Origin: Betaproteobacteria bacterium
Lineage (GTDB): Bacteria > Pseudomonadota > Gammaproteobacteria > Burkholderiales > Burkholderiaceae_C
Direction of reading: 5' to 3'
Length of the DNA stretch: 64,000 bases
NCBI GenBank assembly: GCA_013289985.1
Contig: JABCYW010000009.1
Coordinates: 25,084-89,083 of the forward strand
The number at the start of each line of letters is the position of its first letter. Within the stretch, counting starts at the first letter, position 1. Both the position numbers and the translations under genes were made by a program. Below, in pieces: positions 8,031 through 16,967 of the stretch. The notes beneath the pieces were generated by a model that was given only the letters and a program-made list of their open reading frames with translations, was not told where the DNA came from and did not search any database.

Positions 8031-10145
8031 TCAATGGCGGGTGCGGCGAACGAGCGAGCCGGTGTCCAGGATCAGCGCGACGCGGCCGTCGCCCATGATC
8101 GTGGCGCCGGACACGTCCTGCACCTTGCGGTAGTTGGCTTCCAGGTTCTTCACCACCACCTGTTGCTGGCCCAGCAGTTCGTCCACCAGCAGGGCCACGC
8201 GAGCGCCTTCGGCCTCGACGACCACCATGATGTTGCTGACGTGCTCGAAGTCGAAGCGCGGCACCTCGAAGACGCGCTCGAGGTCGATGACGGGCATGAA
8301 CTCGTCACGCACCTCCACCACGCGGCCCGAGCCGCCGATCGTCTTGATCATGCCCGGGGCGACCTGGAACGATTCCACCACCGAGGCGAGCGGCAGGATG
8401 TAGCACTCGTCGCCGACGCCGATCGACATGCCGTCCATGATGGCCAGCGTCAGCGGCAGGCGCACCTTCACGCTCATGCCGTAGCCCTCGGCGGAGTCGA
8501 TCTCCACCGTGCCGCCCAGCGCGGTGATGTTCTTCTTGACCACGTCCATGCCGACGCCGCGGCCGGACACGTCGGTCACGACGTCGGCGGTCGAGAATCC
8601 CGGCGCGAAGATCAGCGCGTAGACCTCCTGGTCGGTCATGGAGTCGGGCGCGTCGATGCCGCGCTCGCGGGCCTTGCTGATCAGCTTCTGGCGCGACAGG
8701 CCCTTGCCGTCGTCGCGCACCTCGATCACGATGGAGCCGCCTTGATGCGACGCCACCAGCGTGATCGTGCCGTGCTCGGGCTTGCCTTTGGCGAGACGCT
8801 CGGCCGGCACTTCGATGCCGTGGTCGCAGGAGTTGCGCACCAGGTGGGTCAGCGGGTCGGTGATCTTCTCGACCAGGCTCTTGTCCAGCTCGGTCGCTTC
8901 GCCCTGCGTCACCAGTTCGACCTTCTTGTCGAGCTTGGCGGCCAGGTCGCGCAGCATGCGCGGGAAGCGGTTGAACACCATCGACATCGGAATCATCCGG
9001 ATCGACATGACCGCTTCCTGCAGGTCACGGGTGTTGCGCTCGAGGTCGGTCAGGCCGGCCAGCAGTTGCTGGTTCAGCTGGCCTTCGCGGCTGTTCTGGG
9101 CCAGCATGGCCTGCGTGATCACGAGTTCGCCGACGAGGTTGATCAGCTGGTCGACCTTCTCGATGGAGACGCGCAGCGTGGCCTGGTCGGGCGACGGCGC
9201 GGTCTTCGCGTCGGTCTTGGCCGCGACCTTCGGCGCGGCGGCGGCAGCCACCGGGGCGGGGGCATCGTTCGCGTCGGCGGCCGCGGGCGCCGCGTCGGCC
9301 TGGGCGGCCTCGGGCAACGGCTCGAAGAATCCGTAGCCGGGGTCGACCGGGTTTTCCACCGGCGGCGCGCCGGCGTTCTCCGGGAAGAAGCCGTAGCCCG
9401 GGTCGCTTGCGCGCATCTGGATCAGTTCGCGCGCCACGTGGAACGTGAACAGGTCCAGCAGCTCGCTGTCGGACGTGGTCGTCACCACGCGGAAGCGGCG
9501 CATGCCGTCCGCGGCGCGGCCGGCGTCCAGGGGTTCGATCGTGCCCAGGTCCTCGATCTCGCTGAACAGCTCGCTCAGGGCATCGGCGGTCTCGGGCCTT
9601 TCCAGCGGGCCGACGACCAGTTCGATGGCGCGCGTCTGCGCCTTGGGAACGGGCATCGACTTCAGCGTCGGGCTGACGACGGCGGGCGCCGACGCGGGCG
9701 CGGCGGCCCGGGCGGCGACGGGCGCGGCCTGGCCTTCGGCCATCGCGCGGATGCGGCCCAGCAGCTCGCTGGTGTCGGGCGCGCTGCTCGCGGAACCCTG
9801 GTGCACGGCCAGCTGCGCCTTCAGCGCGTCGCCGGCGGCCAGCAGCACGTCGACCATGGCCGACGTCGGGGTCAGTTCGTGGCGGCGCAGCTTGTCCAGC
9901 AGCGTCTCCATCTGGTGCGTCAGCGCGGCGACGTCGGAGAAGCCGAACGTGGCGGCGCCGCCCTTGACGGAGTGCGCGCAACGGAAGATGGCGTTCATCT
10001 CCTCGTCGTCGGCGGCGTCGACGTTGAGCTCGAGCAGCTTCTGCTCCATCAGCTCCAGGTTCTCGCCGGCTTCCTCGAAGAAGACCTGGTAGAACTGGCT
10101 CAGGTCGATGCCGGCCGAACTGCTGTTGTTACTGATCTCACCCAT
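8031..10145 (-). CDS. cheA: chemotaxis histidine kinase CheA
   Basis: This 704-residue kinase autophosphorylates and passes phosphate to CheY. The P1 Hpt domain carries the acceptor His58 in CAHSVKGG. A region of about residues 130-310 holds the linker and the P2-like CheY docking part. The P3 dimerisation helix begins near [20 protein letters not shown]. The ATPase has the N box [12 protein letters not shown] and glycine boxes DDGKGLS and [11 protein letters not shown], and the C-terminal P5 CheW-like domain ends the protein. The linker contains two copies of DPGYGFF, about 20 residues apart. It lies 56 bp after cheY and 52 bp before the MCP gene, clearly one operon. Confidence 0.97.
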   Translation of the reverse strand: MGEISNNSSSAGIDLSQFYQVFFEEAGENLELMEQKLLELNVDAADDEEMNAIFRCAHSVKGGAATFGFSDVAALTHQMETLLDKLRRHELTPTSAMVDVLLAAGDALKAQLAVHQGSASSAPDTSELLGRIRAMAEGQAAPVAARAAAPASAPAVVSPTLKSMPVPKAQTRAIELVVGPLERPETADALSELFSEIEDLGTIEPLDAGRAADGMRRFRVVTTTSDSELLDLFTFHVARELIQMRASDPGYGFFPENAGAPPVENPVDPGYGFFEPLPEAAQADAAPAAADANDAPAPVAAAAAPKVAAKTDAKTAPSPDQATLRVSIEKVDQLINLVGELVITQAMLAQNSREGQLNQQLLAGLTDLERNTRDLQEAVMSIRMIPMSMVFNRFPRMLRDLAAKLDKKVELVTQGEATELDKSLVEKITDPLTHLVRNSCDHGIEVPAERLAKGKPEHGTITLVASHQGGSIVIEVRDDGKGLSRQKLISKARERGIDAPDSMTDQEVYALIFAPGFSTADVVTDVSGRGVGMDVVKKNITALGGTVEIDSAEGYGMSVKVRLPLTLAIMDGMSIGVGDECYILPLASVVESFQVAPGMIKTIGGSGRVVEVRDEFMPVIDLERVFEVPRFDFEHVSNIMVVVEAEGARVALLVDELLGQQQVVVKNLEANYRKVQDVSGATIMGDGRVALILDTGSLVRRTRH

Positions 10146-10201
10146 TTCTCATTTCTCCTGATCCGGAATTCTTCTGCCTGTCGTCCCACAAAGGCAGTCG
10201 C

Positions 10202-10564
10202 TCAGCGCACGACCTTGCCGATGACCTCGATCAGCTTGGCGGGATCGAACGGCTTCACGAGCCAGCCGGTGGCGCCGGCGGCGCGGCCGGCCATCTTCAT
10301 CTGGTCGCTGGACTCGGTGGTCAGGATCAGGATCGGGGTCTGCTTGAACTTCGGGTTCTCGCGCAGCTTCTTCGTCAGGCTGATGCCGTCCATGCGGGGC
10401 ATGTTCTGGTCGGTCAGGACGAGGTTGTAGTCGCGCTGGCTGGACTTCTCGAAGGCATCCTGGCCGTCCACGGCTTCGATGACGTTGAAACCGGCGTTCT
10501 TCAGGGTGAACGCCACCATCTGGCGCATCGAGGGGGAGTCATCCACGGCAAGAATCGTGTGCAT
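10202..10564 (-). CDS. cheY: CheY-like single-domain response regulator
   Basis: This 120-residue protein is a lone receiver domain. The acidic pair is in AVDDSPSMR, the phosphoacceptor Asp is in VLTDQNMPRMDG, the switch Thr is in LILTTESS and the conserved Lys is in WLVKPFDP. It lies directly upstream of cheA in the same operon, so CheA is the expected phosphodonor. A second cheY-type gene with cheZ occurs at 14.5-14.9 kb. This copy differs clearly in sequence and may act as a phosphate sink or as an adaptor to a different output rather than as the motor-binding CheY. Confidence 0.92.
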   Translation of the reverse strand: MHTILAVDDSPSMRQMVAFTLKNAGFNVIEAVDGQDAFEKSSQRDYNLVLTDQNMPRMDGISLTKKLRENPKFKQTPILILTTESSDQMKMAGRAAGATGWLVKPFDPAKLIEVIGKVVR

Positions 10565-10613
10565 TGCAGTTCTCCGGAGGGGTCTTGAATAGGGCTTGAA
10601 GGAGGAAGTCGGA

Positions 10614-11072
10614 TCAGAACAGGTCGATGGAGCCAGCGTCCATCTCGTCCTGCGTCACCGGGTTGGGTCGCATCGGGGCGTCCTCGACGATGGCCTCGCC
10701 ATCCTCGTCGTCCCCCATCGCGTCGCGGGCGATCCGGTCGGCGCAGTTGCGCAGCCGGCGCTGGGTGTGCGCGATCAGTTGCGTGGCCATGTCCTGGAAC
10801 TGCAGCGCGGTGATCGCGCCGGCCAGGCTCTGCATGGCTTCCCGGATCGGGGCGACGTCGAGGTTGACCTTCGGCGCTTCGTCCCGGAGCACGTTCATCT
10901 GGTTCGACGCGCCGTAGAAATGACCCATCAGCGCCTCGCCCGCGTCTTCGAGCAGGCGTTGCAGGCGTTCGAGGTCGTGCGAGGCGACCATCAGGTGATC
11001 CTGAAGGTCGGCCGCAGCGACCAGCGGGAAACCTCCGCCGGGCGATGGGGTCTGGGGGTCACTCGTCAGCAT
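10614..11072 (-). CDS. chemotaxis-operon protein with QFQDM motif (CheZ-like helix), function unknown
   Basis: This 152-residue, mostly helical protein is the first gene of the che operon. Its central segment ALQFQDMATQLIAHTQRRL resembles the QDFxDLTGQ helix of CheZ, where Asp and Gln catalyse CheY dephosphorylation. An Asp follows the Gln at the matching place here and a Gln lies four residues later. The C-terminus is acidic and ends in QDEMDAGSIDLF, loosely like the CheY-binding tail of CheZ. A genuine cheZ exists in the motA operon, so this may be an auxiliary phosphatase or array protein. The first ATG after a plausible FliA promoter was taken as start. The role is inferred, not shown. 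Confidence 0.7.
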   Translation of the reverse strand: MLTSDPQTPSPGGGFPLVAAADLQDHLMVASHDLERLQRLLEDAGEALMGHFYGASNQMNVLRDEAPKVNLDVAPIREAMQSLAGAITALQFQDMATQLIAHTQRRLRNCADRIARDAMGDDEDGEAIVEDAPMRPNPVTQDEMDAGSIDLF

Positions 11073-11150
11073 CGTGGCTCCAAGAATTCGGTTCGTGTTC
11101 TTCGGGCGAGGCCATTCGCAGCCTCGAGACCCGTGGGGATTGCGTCTGAT

Positions 11151-11178
11151 TCTTCGGCACGTGACCCCCGAACATTGA
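11151..11178 (-). promoter_or_regulatory. FliA-like promoter for the che operon
   Basis: On the minus strand TCAA-N16-GCCGAAGA matches the spacing and sequence of the better flagellar promoters in this window (28 bases overall; six of eight -10 bases). It lies about 80 bp upstream of the QFQDM gene. Confidence 0.5.
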
Positions 11179-11275
11179 GGGGATCACGACAGAAAAGCCC
11201 ATCCATTTCTCGCCAAGCGTGGCCGAGTTCCGCTCCCGGGGCGCATTTCGGCTTTTTTCGACCCCGTCCGGACGC

Positions 11276-11304
11276 CTGGCAGACCCGAAACCGGCGGATA
11301 CACT
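11276..11304 (+). promoter_or_regulatory. possible sigma-70 promoter giving a leaderless mRNA
   Basis: CTGGCA-N17-TACACT precedes the kinase gene, with the -10 box ending six bases before the ATG. No Shine-Dalgarno is present, so the start codon would lie at or next to the transcription start. Confidence 0.4.
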
Positions 11305-11310
11305 CGCCCC

Positions 11311-12480
11311 ATGCCATCCCACGCCGCGCCGGCCCGTCGCACCTCCTTGCGCGTGCTGCACCTGGAGGACTCCGAGCTCGACCACGAGCTCGAGATGGCC
11401 CACCTGCGCCGCGGCGGCGTCCAGGTCGAGACCCTGCGGGTCGATTCGGAGCCGGCCTTCCGGGCCGCGCTGGAGGAGCCCTGGGACATCGTCCTGTCCG
11501 ACTTCAACGTGCCCGGCTTCTCCGGCCTGGCGGCGCTGGAGATCGTCAAGGCGCTCGAACGGCCGTTGCCCTTCATCCTGATCTCGGGCGAGATTGGCGA
11601 GGACGTGGCCGTGGCCGCCATGCGCAACGGCGCCGGCGACTACCTGCTCAAGGCCAACCTGGCCCGCCTGGCGCCCGCCGTCGAGCACGCCATCGCCGCG
11701 CACGAGGACGGCCTGGCCCGCGAACAGGCCGACCAGCAGCTCGCCGAGTCGCGCCAGCGCCTGTCCGAGCTGGCGCAGCATCTGCAGACCAGCGTCGACA
11801 ACGAGCGCGCCGCAATCGCGCGCGAGATCCACGACGACGTCGGCGGCTCGCTCACCGCGCTGAAGTTCGACATCGCGTGGATCCTCCGTCATTCCAGCGA
11901 CGCGCAGGTCCAGCAGCGGGCCCAGGCCGCGCTGGAGGTGGTCACGCAGGCCATCGAGTCCAGCAAGCGGATCATGCACAACCTGCATCCGGCCATCCTG
12001 GAGCAGGGCCTGGTGGCCGCGCTGCAGTGGATGGCCACCCGCTTCGAGAAACGCACCAGCGTCGCCTGCGTGTTCCGCACCAGCCACGAGACGATGCAAC
12101 TGCCTTCGGGCGTTCCGCTGGTGGCGTATCGCACGGCGCAGGAGGCGCTCACCAACATCACCAAGCATGCCAACGCGTCGCGGGTGGGCATCGACCTGTC
12201 GCTGGCCGCCGGCACGCTGTCGCTGGAGATCAGCGACAACGGCGTGGGCCTGCGTGACGCCGACCTGGCCAAGTCGCGCAGCTTCGGCATCCGCGGCCTG
12301 CACGAGCGGGCGCACACCGTCGGCGGCTGGGTCGACCTGTCCAGCAGTGCGGGCGGCACCACGCTGATCCTGTCGGTGCCGCTGGCCGACGCCCAGGGCT
12401 ACGCGTCCGAATTCGGGCCGGACACCGAGCCGCCGCGCTTCGAAGATTCCGACGATCCTTCCGTTTGGGGCACCCTATGA
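11311..12480 (+). CDS. receiver domain fused to NarX/DesK-type histidine kinase
   Basis: The 389-residue protein has an N-terminal receiver domain (about residues 12-130; phosphoacceptor Asp64 in LSDFNVPG). A coiled-coil linker follows, then a HisKA_3 dimerisation domain with His174 in AIAREIHDDVGGSL and a HATPase domain (residues about 275-365; EALTNITKHA and DNGVGL). No membrane segment or sensor domain is seen, so it is a soluble kinase whose input is probably another kinase acting on its receiver. It is translationally coupled (ATGA overlap) to a NarL-type regulator that should be its partner. The pair is divergent from the che operon, which hints at a motility or surface-related role. 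Confidence 0.88.
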   Translation: MPSHAAPARRTSLRVLHLEDSELDHELEMAHLRRGGVQVETLRVDSEPAFRAALEEPWDIVLSDFNVPGFSGLAALEIVKALERPLPFILISGEIGEDVAVAAMRNGAGDYLLKANLARLAPAVEHAIAAHEDGLAREQADQQLAESRQRLSELAQHLQTSVDNERAAIAREIHDDVGGSLTALKFDIAWILRHSSDAQVQQRAQAALEVVTQAIESSKRIMHNLHPAILEQGLVAALQWMATRFEKRTSVACVFRTSHETMQLPSGVPLVAYRTAQEALTNITKHANASRVGIDLSLAAGTLSLEISDNGVGLRDADLAKSRSFGIRGLHERAHTVGGWVDLSSSAGGTTLILSVPLADAQGYASEFGPDTEPPRFEDSDDPSVWGTL

Positions 12481-13112
12481 TCCGCGTCATCCTCTGCGAC
12501 GACCACGCGCTGATCCGGCGCGGCATCCGCGACACCTTGTCCGACGCCGTCGACATCGAGGTGGTCGGCGAGGCCGGCGACTACCCCGAGCTGCGCTCGC
12601 TGCTGCGCAACCACACCTGCGACGTGCTGGTGCTGGACATCAACATGCCGGGCCGCAGCGGCCTGGATGTCCTGTCCGTGCTCAAGGACGAGGGCGCCAC
12701 GATGAAGGTGCTGATCTGCAGCATGTACCCGGAAGACCAGTACGCCATCCGCGCGCTGCGCGCCGGCGCCTACGGCTATGTCAACAAGGGCGGCGATCCG
12801 CAGCAACTCGTCACGGCGGTGCGCACGGTGTCGCAGGGCAGGAAGTTCGTCACGCCCGACATCGCGCAGATGCTGGTGGAAAGCCTGACGGCGCCCGAGG
12901 TGGCGCACGCGCACGAGAAGCTGTCCGACCGCGAGTTGCAGACCCTGGTGATGATCGCGTCGGGCAAGCGGCTGTCGGACATCGCCAGCGAGCTCACCTT
13001 GTCGCCGAAGACCGTCAGCGTCTATCGGGCGCGGGTGCTTGAGAAGCTGGCGCTGACGAACAACTCGGAGTTGACGGTCTACGCGATCCGCAACGGGTTG
13101 GTGGGCGAGTAG
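12477..13112 (+). CDS. NarL/FixJ-family response regulator
   Basis: The 211-residue protein has a receiver domain (acidic pair Asp8/Asp9, phosphoacceptor Asp54 in VLDINMPGRSG) and a C-terminal LuxR-type helix-turn-helix from about residue 140 (LSDRELQTLVMIASG, then LSPKTVSVYRARVLEKL). The start is the ATG that overlaps the stop of the upstream kinase by four bases (ATGA); a longer in-frame start would extend into the kinase gene. The kinase gene directly before it is the obvious partner. Target genes cannot be told from the sequence. Confidence 0.92.
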   Translation: MIRVILCDDHALIRRGIRDTLSDAVDIEVVGEAGDYPELRSLLRNHTCDVLVLDINMPGRSGLDVLSVLKDEGATMKVLICSMYPEDQYAIRALRAGAYGYVNKGGDPQQLVTAVRTVSQGRKFVTPDIAQMLVESLTAPEVAHAHEKLSDRELQTLVMIASGKRLSDIASELTLSPKTVSVYRARVLEKLALTNNSELTVYAIRNGLVGE

Positions 13113-13148
13113 CCGGTCTCGGCGACCCGCTGCAAGGCCCGGTCGGCG

Positions 13149-13463
13149 TCAGTGATAGTCCTCTTCGCGCTGATGCCGCACCGCCAGCACGATGACCTTG
13201 GCCGAGCTGACGATTTCGAACAACGCGACATAGCCGATATTTCCGAACGGGATGATCAACTCCCGTTGCGCCGGGTTCCGCGCTGCCTTTCGATAGCTGA
13301 AGGGCGCGATCGCCAGCCGGTGCATGGCCGCCGCCCGGATGGAATCGATCGCGGCTTGCGAGCGATCGAGATCCTCGACGGTCTCGACTTGATCAAGCAG
13401 GAAATCGAAGAGGCGTTCGAGGTCTGCTTCAGCCGTGGGAGACAGCTCGACGACAAAAGTCAT
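13149..13463 (-). CDS. parE: ParE/RelE-superfamily toxin
   Basis: The 104-residue product has the RelE/ParE fold pattern: an N-terminal strand and helix (VVELSPTAEADLERLFDFL), a central YRKAARNPAQRELIIPFGNIGYVALFEI sheet region and the C-terminal VIVLAVRHQREEDY, in which the RHQRE segment is typical of ParE toxins. ParE proteins poison DNA gyrase. Its start overlaps the antitoxin stop by four bases (ATGA), the usual layout with the antitoxin first. The module sits between two motility operons and is probably an acquired or wandering addition. Confidence 0.85.
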   Translation of the reverse strand: MTFVVELSPTAEADLERLFDFLLDQVETVEDLDRSQAAIDSIRAAAMHRLAIAPFSYRKAARNPAQRELIIPFGNIGYVALFEIVSSAKVIVLAVRHQREEDYH

Positions 13464-13732
13464 CGGCCGATTTGCCTGCGCTTTGCGTCGAGTTTCGATT
13501 GCAGCTTTTCCAGGACGGCCTCGACCGACACCGAGACGCCTGTGCGGTGATACTCCTGTGACGCAGCCATCGCACGCTCGTGGAATTCTGTCTGCACGCG
13601 TCGAAAGGCGATCGCGTTTCGCACGGTCGATTCGACGAACTCCGTGAGGGTCTCGCCCTGCTTGAGCACGGACTCCAGCTCAGCTCGCAACTCGGGCTCG
13701 ACGCGGATCTGGGGAATGACGGCAGATTTCAT
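13460..13732 (-). CDS. ParD-like / ribbon-helix-helix antitoxin
   Basis: This 90-residue protein begins with SAVIPQIRVEPELRAELESVL, a ribbon-helix-helix DNA-binding start, followed by a helical segment (GETLTEFVESTVRNAIAFRR) and a charged C-terminal arm that should wrap the toxin. It is coupled to the ParE-like toxin gene. The ATG was chosen because the frame upstream is arginine-rich read-through and a TACACT -10 box lies just before it. RHH antitoxins usually repress their own promoter, which would lie directly upstream. Confidence 0.82.
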   Translation of the reverse strand: MKSAVIPQIRVEPELRAELESVLKQGETLTEFVESTVRNAIAFRRVQTEFHERAMAASQEYHRTGVSVSVEAVLEKLQSKLDAKRRQIGR

Positions 13733-13738
13733 GCGTCG

Positions 13739-13767
13739 AGTGTATTTCGTTTGCGTTGCAATCACAA
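13739..13767 (-). promoter_or_regulatory. promoter of the toxin-antitoxin pair, probably leaderless
   Basis: On the minus strand TTGTGA-N17-TACACT (four of six matches in each box, ideal spacing) ends six bases before the antitoxin ATG. No ribosome binding site lies between, so translation would start at or near the first base of the mRNA. Confidence 0.5.
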
Positions 13768-13820
13768 CGGCACGAGTACATCGGCCTCGGGCTTGCCGCT
13801 CGCCTGCGGCCGGAAACGAA

Positions 13821-13846
13821 AACGCCCGCAAGCCGCGGGCGTTTTT
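13821..13846 (-). terminator. intrinsic terminator after cheZ (bidirectional)
   Basis: AACGCCCGC-N5-GCGGGCGTT forms a nine-base-pair stem followed by U residues on the minus strand (TTTTCGTTT) and by a five-T run on the plus strand. It lies about 20 bp after the cheZ stop and closes the motA operon. Confidence 0.9.
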
Positions 13847-13865
13847 CATGAGCAGAGGGAAACGA

Positions 13866-14498
13866 TCAGAACCCGAGGCTCGCCAGCAGGTCGTCCACTT
13901 CGCCCTGGTCGGACACCACGTCGGTGCGGCCTTCCGGATTGACGACCGGGCCGTTCAGCACGCTCGGGTCGACCTGCTCGCGCACGCCTTCCGGCACCAC
14001 CTGGATCAGCAGCTTCACGAGGCTGTCTTCCAGGTCGTTGGCCAGCGTCACCACCTTGGCCACCACTTGGCCGGTCAGGTCGTGGAAGTCCTGGGCCATC
14101 ATGATGTCGGTGAGGTGGTCGTCGATGCGCTTGGTGGAGGCCTCGACTTCCTGCACGAAGTTCATCACCGCGCCCGAGGCCACGGCCTTGACCGGGTCGG
14201 CGACGATCATCGCGGCCATCGCGCGGGTGGCGTCGGAGATCTGGCGATGTTCAACCTTCGCGGCGTCCACGGTGTTGAGCACCTTGTTGGCGGCGTCGGC
14301 CGTCTTCGTCGCGATGTAGCTGAGGCGGCTGCGTGCGTCGGGCAGGCCTTCGGTGGCGGTCTGCAGCTTGGGCATCACGCCCAGCTGCTGCATCGTGTCG
14401 TGCAGCAGGCGCGTGATGCTGCCCAGCTGCTGGAACACCTCGGGCGAGACGGCGAGCGCGTCGGCGGGCCTCATCTTGGCAATGTCTTCCATCTTCAT
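13866..14498 (-). CDS. cheZ: CheY-phosphate phosphatase CheZ
   Basis: The 210-residue helical protein carries the catalytic helix AQDFHDLTGQVVAKV (Asp and Gln of the DxxGQ pattern insert into the CheY active site) and the C-terminal CheY-binding tail GEVDDLLASLGF. These are the two defining parts of CheZ. It follows cheY by 14 bp at the end of motA-motB-cheY-cheZ, so the flagellar CheY and its phosphatase are made together. Its length matches enterobacterial CheZ (about 214). Confidence 0.96.
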   Translation of the reverse strand: MKMEDIAKMRPADALAVSPEVFQQLGSITRLLHDTMQQLGVMPKLQTATEGLPDARSRLSYIATKTADAANKVLNTVDAAKVEHRQISDATRAMAAMIVADPVKAVASGAVMNFVQEVEASTKRIDDHLTDIMMAQDFHDLTGQVVAKVVTLANDLEDSLVKLLIQVVPEGVREQVDPSVLNGPVVNPEGRTDVVSDQGEVDDLLASLGF

Positions 14499-14512
14499 GA
14501 TCCGCTCCCGGG

Positions 14513-14911
14513 TCAGGCGGTGGCCGCCAGTTTTTGCATGATCTTCTGGACCTTCTCTTCCAGGGTCGCCTTGGTGAAGGGCTTGACGATGTAGCCGGCG
14601 GCGCCGGACTGGGCGGCCAGCACGATGTCTTCCTTGCGCGCCTCGGCGGTCACCATCAGCACCGGCAGGTGCTTGAGCGAGTCGTCGGCCTTGATCGCCT
14701 TGAGCAGGTCGAACCCGTTCATGTTGGGCATGTTGATGTCCGAGACGACGAAGTCGAACTTCGCGGCCTTGAGCATCTGGAGCGCGACCGCGCCGTCTTC
14801 GGCTTCCTCGCAGTTGTTGCAGCCCATCTCCTTCAGCAGGCCACGCACGATGCGGCGCATGGTGGAGAAGTCGTCGACGACAAGGAATTTAAGGTCGGTG
14901 GGATTGCTCAT
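14513..14911 (-). CDS. cheY: chemotaxis response regulator CheY
   Basis: The 132-residue receiver domain closely resembles enterobacterial CheY. It has [21 protein letters not shown] at the N-terminus, phosphoacceptor Asp in [12 protein letters not shown], the switch Thr in VMVTAEA and the Lys in YIVKPFT. The phosphorylated form binds FliM, whose N-terminal SQDEVDALLQ docking peptide is present at 49.8 kb. The start is set at MSNPTD, with TGAGGA about five bases upstream. It sits between motB and cheZ. Confidence 0.96.
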   Translation of the reverse strand: MSNPTDLKFLVVDDFSTMRRIVRGLLKEMGCNNCEEAEDGAVALQMLKAAKFDFVVSDINMPNMNGFDLLKAIKADDSLKHLPVLMVTAEARKEDIVLAAQSGAAGYIVKPFTKATLEEKVQKIMQKLAATA

Positions 14912-14939
14912 GGGGTCCTCAGGGCGAAGTTCTGCAGTG

Positions 14940-15905
14940 TTATCGGTCGGTGGAGGGTGCGCTTGAGTCGGCGCCTGTGGAATTGGTCGCACTCGAGGCC
15001 GGAGAATCTGCGGCGTCCGGGGCGGCCTTGTCGGGATCGGTGCGGAACATGCGGTCCTCCGCCTCCCGGTTCATCACGATGATGCTGATGCGCCGGTTGG
15101 TGGGCGCCAGCGGATCCTTGTCGTCGAAGGGCTGGCTGGACGCCAGGCCCTGCACGCGCAGGACGCGGTCGTCGGCCAGGCCGCCGGCGATGAGCTCGCG
15201 GCGCGAGGCGTTGGCCCGGTCGGACGACAGCTCCCAGTTGCTGTAGCCGCGGTCGCCGCCCGGGAAGGGCTGGGCGTCGGTGTGGCCTTCTAGCGTCAAC
15301 CGGTTGGGAACTTCGGTCAACACGGAGCCGATCTCGCGCAAAAGCTCCTTCATGTACGGGGCGATCGTGGCCGAGCCGGAGGCGAACATCGGGCGGTTCT
15401 GGTCGTCGACGATCTGGATGCGCAGGCCGTCGCGGGTCATGTCCAGGCGGATCTGCGAGCTGATGTCCTTCAGCTTCTCGTTGCTGGCGAGCTTCTGCTG
15501 GATCTCCTGCTTCAGGTCTTCCAGCCGCGCCACCTCGGCGCGGATCTGCTCCTGCTTGAGCTTGTGCAGGTTGATCGTGTTCCTGTTCGCCTCGACGTCG
15601 CCCTTCTTGACCTGGCCGACGGTGGACGTGAGGCTTTCGCCGCCGCCCTTGAGCACGGAATTGGAATCGCCCGAGCCGGAGCCGCCCGCCATCGCGATCT
15701 TGAGCGGCGACTGGAAGTAGTCGGCGATGCCCTTCTTGTCGCCGTCGGTGGTGGAGCCCAGCAGCCACATCAGCAGGAAGAACGCCATCATGGCCGTCAC
15801 GAAGTCGGCGTAGGCGATCTTCCACGCACCCCCGTGAGCGGCGTGGCCGCTCTTCTTGATGCGCTTGATGATGATCGGCTGGAGCTTCTTCGAGTCGCCT
15901 GCCAT
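14940..15905 (-). CDS. motB: flagellar stator protein MotB
   Basis: The 321-residue protein has a cytoplasmic basic N-terminus and one transmembrane helix ([18 protein letters not shown]) that carries the essential proton-binding Asp, followed by a periplasmic linker. The OmpA-like peptidoglycan-binding domain (about residues 165-285) contains [10 protein letters not shown] and [16 protein letters not shown]. The Asp-containing helix and its MotA partner point to a proton-driven stator. The C-terminal 35 residues are Ser/Ala-rich and probably disordered. It follows motA by 17 bp. Confidence 0.97.
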   Translation of the reverse strand: MAGDSKKLQPIIIKRIKKSGHAAHGGAWKIAYADFVTAMMAFFLLMWLLGSTTDGDKKGIADYFQSPLKIAMAGGSGSGDSNSVLKGGGESLTSTVGQVKKGDVEANRNTINLHKLKQEQIRAEVARLEDLKQEIQQKLASNEKLKDISSQIRLDMTRDGLRIQIVDDQNRPMFASGSATIAPYMKELLREIGSVLTEVPNRLTLEGHTDAQPFPGGDRGYSNWELSSDRANASRRELIAGGLADDRVLRVQGLASSQPFDDKDPLAPTNRRISIIVMNREAEDRMFRTDPDKAAPDAADSPASSATNSTGADSSAPSTDR

Positions 15906-15922
15906 GGCCTACTTTCCGTACT

Positions 15923-16783
15923 TCACTTCTTGCCCTTCACGTGGCTCTCGAGCTCGATGAAGGTCGGACGGTCGGGCGAGTACAGCACCTTGCGGCCGAA
16001 CTCGATCGCCACCTGCGGCGCGTAGCCCTGCATCGAGGCCAGCAGCGTGGTCTTGATGCACTGCAGTTCCTTGCCGGCGTCCTCCACCTTCTGCTCCAGC
16101 AGGCCGCCCAGCGGCTCGACGAAGCCGTAGGCCAGGAGAATGCCCAGGAACGTTCCCACGAGGGCCGAGCCGATCATGCCGCCCAGCACCGCCGGCGGCT
16201 GGCCCACCGAGCCCATGGTGTTGACCACGCCGAGGACGGCCGCGACGATGCCGAACGCCGGCAGGCCGCCGGCCAGGCGGGCGATGGCGGCCACGGCCGC
16301 GTGTTCCTCGTTGTGGTGCGTCTCGATCTCGGAGTCCATCAGCGACTCGATCTCGTGGGCGTTCAGGTTGCCCGAAACCATCATGCGCAGGTAGTCGGTG
16401 ACGAACTCCACCACGTGGTGGTCGTTGCCGACGATGGCGTACTTCTGGAACAGCGCGGAGCTGTGCGGATCCTCGACGTCCTTCTCGATGGACATCAGGC
16501 CTTCCTTGCGCGCCTTCTGCAGGATGTCATACATGAGCGCCAGCAGCTCCATGTAGCGCGCCTTGTTGAACTTGCTGCCCTTGAAGCACTGGCCGATGCC
16601 CCTGAGCGAACTCTTGACGACCTTCATCTGGTTGTTGGCCAGGAACGCGCCGCCGGCCGCCCCGAGGATGGTGATCATCTCGAAGGGGAGCGCGTGCAGG
16701 ATCACGTGGATGTTGCCTCCGTGCGCGACATACACGCCGAAGATGCAAGCCAGTGCGACGACCCAGCCGACGATCACGAACAT
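15923..16783 (-). CDS. motA: flagellar stator protein MotA
   Basis: The 286-residue inner-membrane protein has four helices: two near the N-terminus (residues about 1-20 and 30-50) and two after the cytoplasmic loop (about 170-190 and 200-225). The loop holds the charged residues that contact FliG. The segment GGLPAFGIVAAVLGVVNTMG is the conserved pore-lining part. With MotB it forms the ion-driven stator. It is the first gene of motA-motB-cheY-cheZ and has a FliA-like promoter about 60 bp upstream. Confidence 0.97.
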   Translation of the reverse strand: MFVIVGWVVALACIFGVYVAHGGNIHVILHALPFEMITILGAAGGAFLANNQMKVVKSSLRGIGQCFKGSKFNKARYMELLALMYDILQKARKEGLMSIEKDVEDPHSSALFQKYAIVGNDHHVVEFVTDYLRMMVSGNLNAHEIESLMDSEIETHHNEEHAAVAAIARLAGGLPAFGIVAAVLGVVNTMGSVGQPPAVLGGMIGSALVGTFLGILLAYGFVEPLGGLLEQKVEDAGKELQCIKTTLLASMQGYAPQVAIEFGRKVLYSPDRPTFIELESHVKGKK

Positions 16784-16845
16784 TTTGGGTACGCTTCCAG
16801 TTCTTTTTGAATGGCGGCTCCCCGACGAAGGGAAGCCATGCGGCT

Positions 16846-16873
16846 TTATCGACTCGCCAGGCGCGCGTCTTGA
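16846..16873 (-). promoter_or_regulatory. FliA-like promoter for motA-motB-cheY-cheZ
   Basis: On the minus strand TCAA-N16-GTCGATAA matches the FliA consensus in seven of eight -10 bases, with the same 28-base overall length as the fliC1, fliC2 and fliS promoters of this window. Confidence 0.7.
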
Positions 16874-16967
16874 GGGCGGGATCGCCAGGAAATGGGGGGG
16901 ATCGGGCCCGCAGACGCATCCGCAGGGCTGATTCCGGCGGGGAAAACTCGATAAAGCGTGGCGTGCG

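Noticed and set aside
16941..16960. A CTCGATAA -10-like box on the plus strand near the methyltransferase 3' end
   Set aside because: No matching -35 at 15-16 bases and no plus-strand gene downstream.
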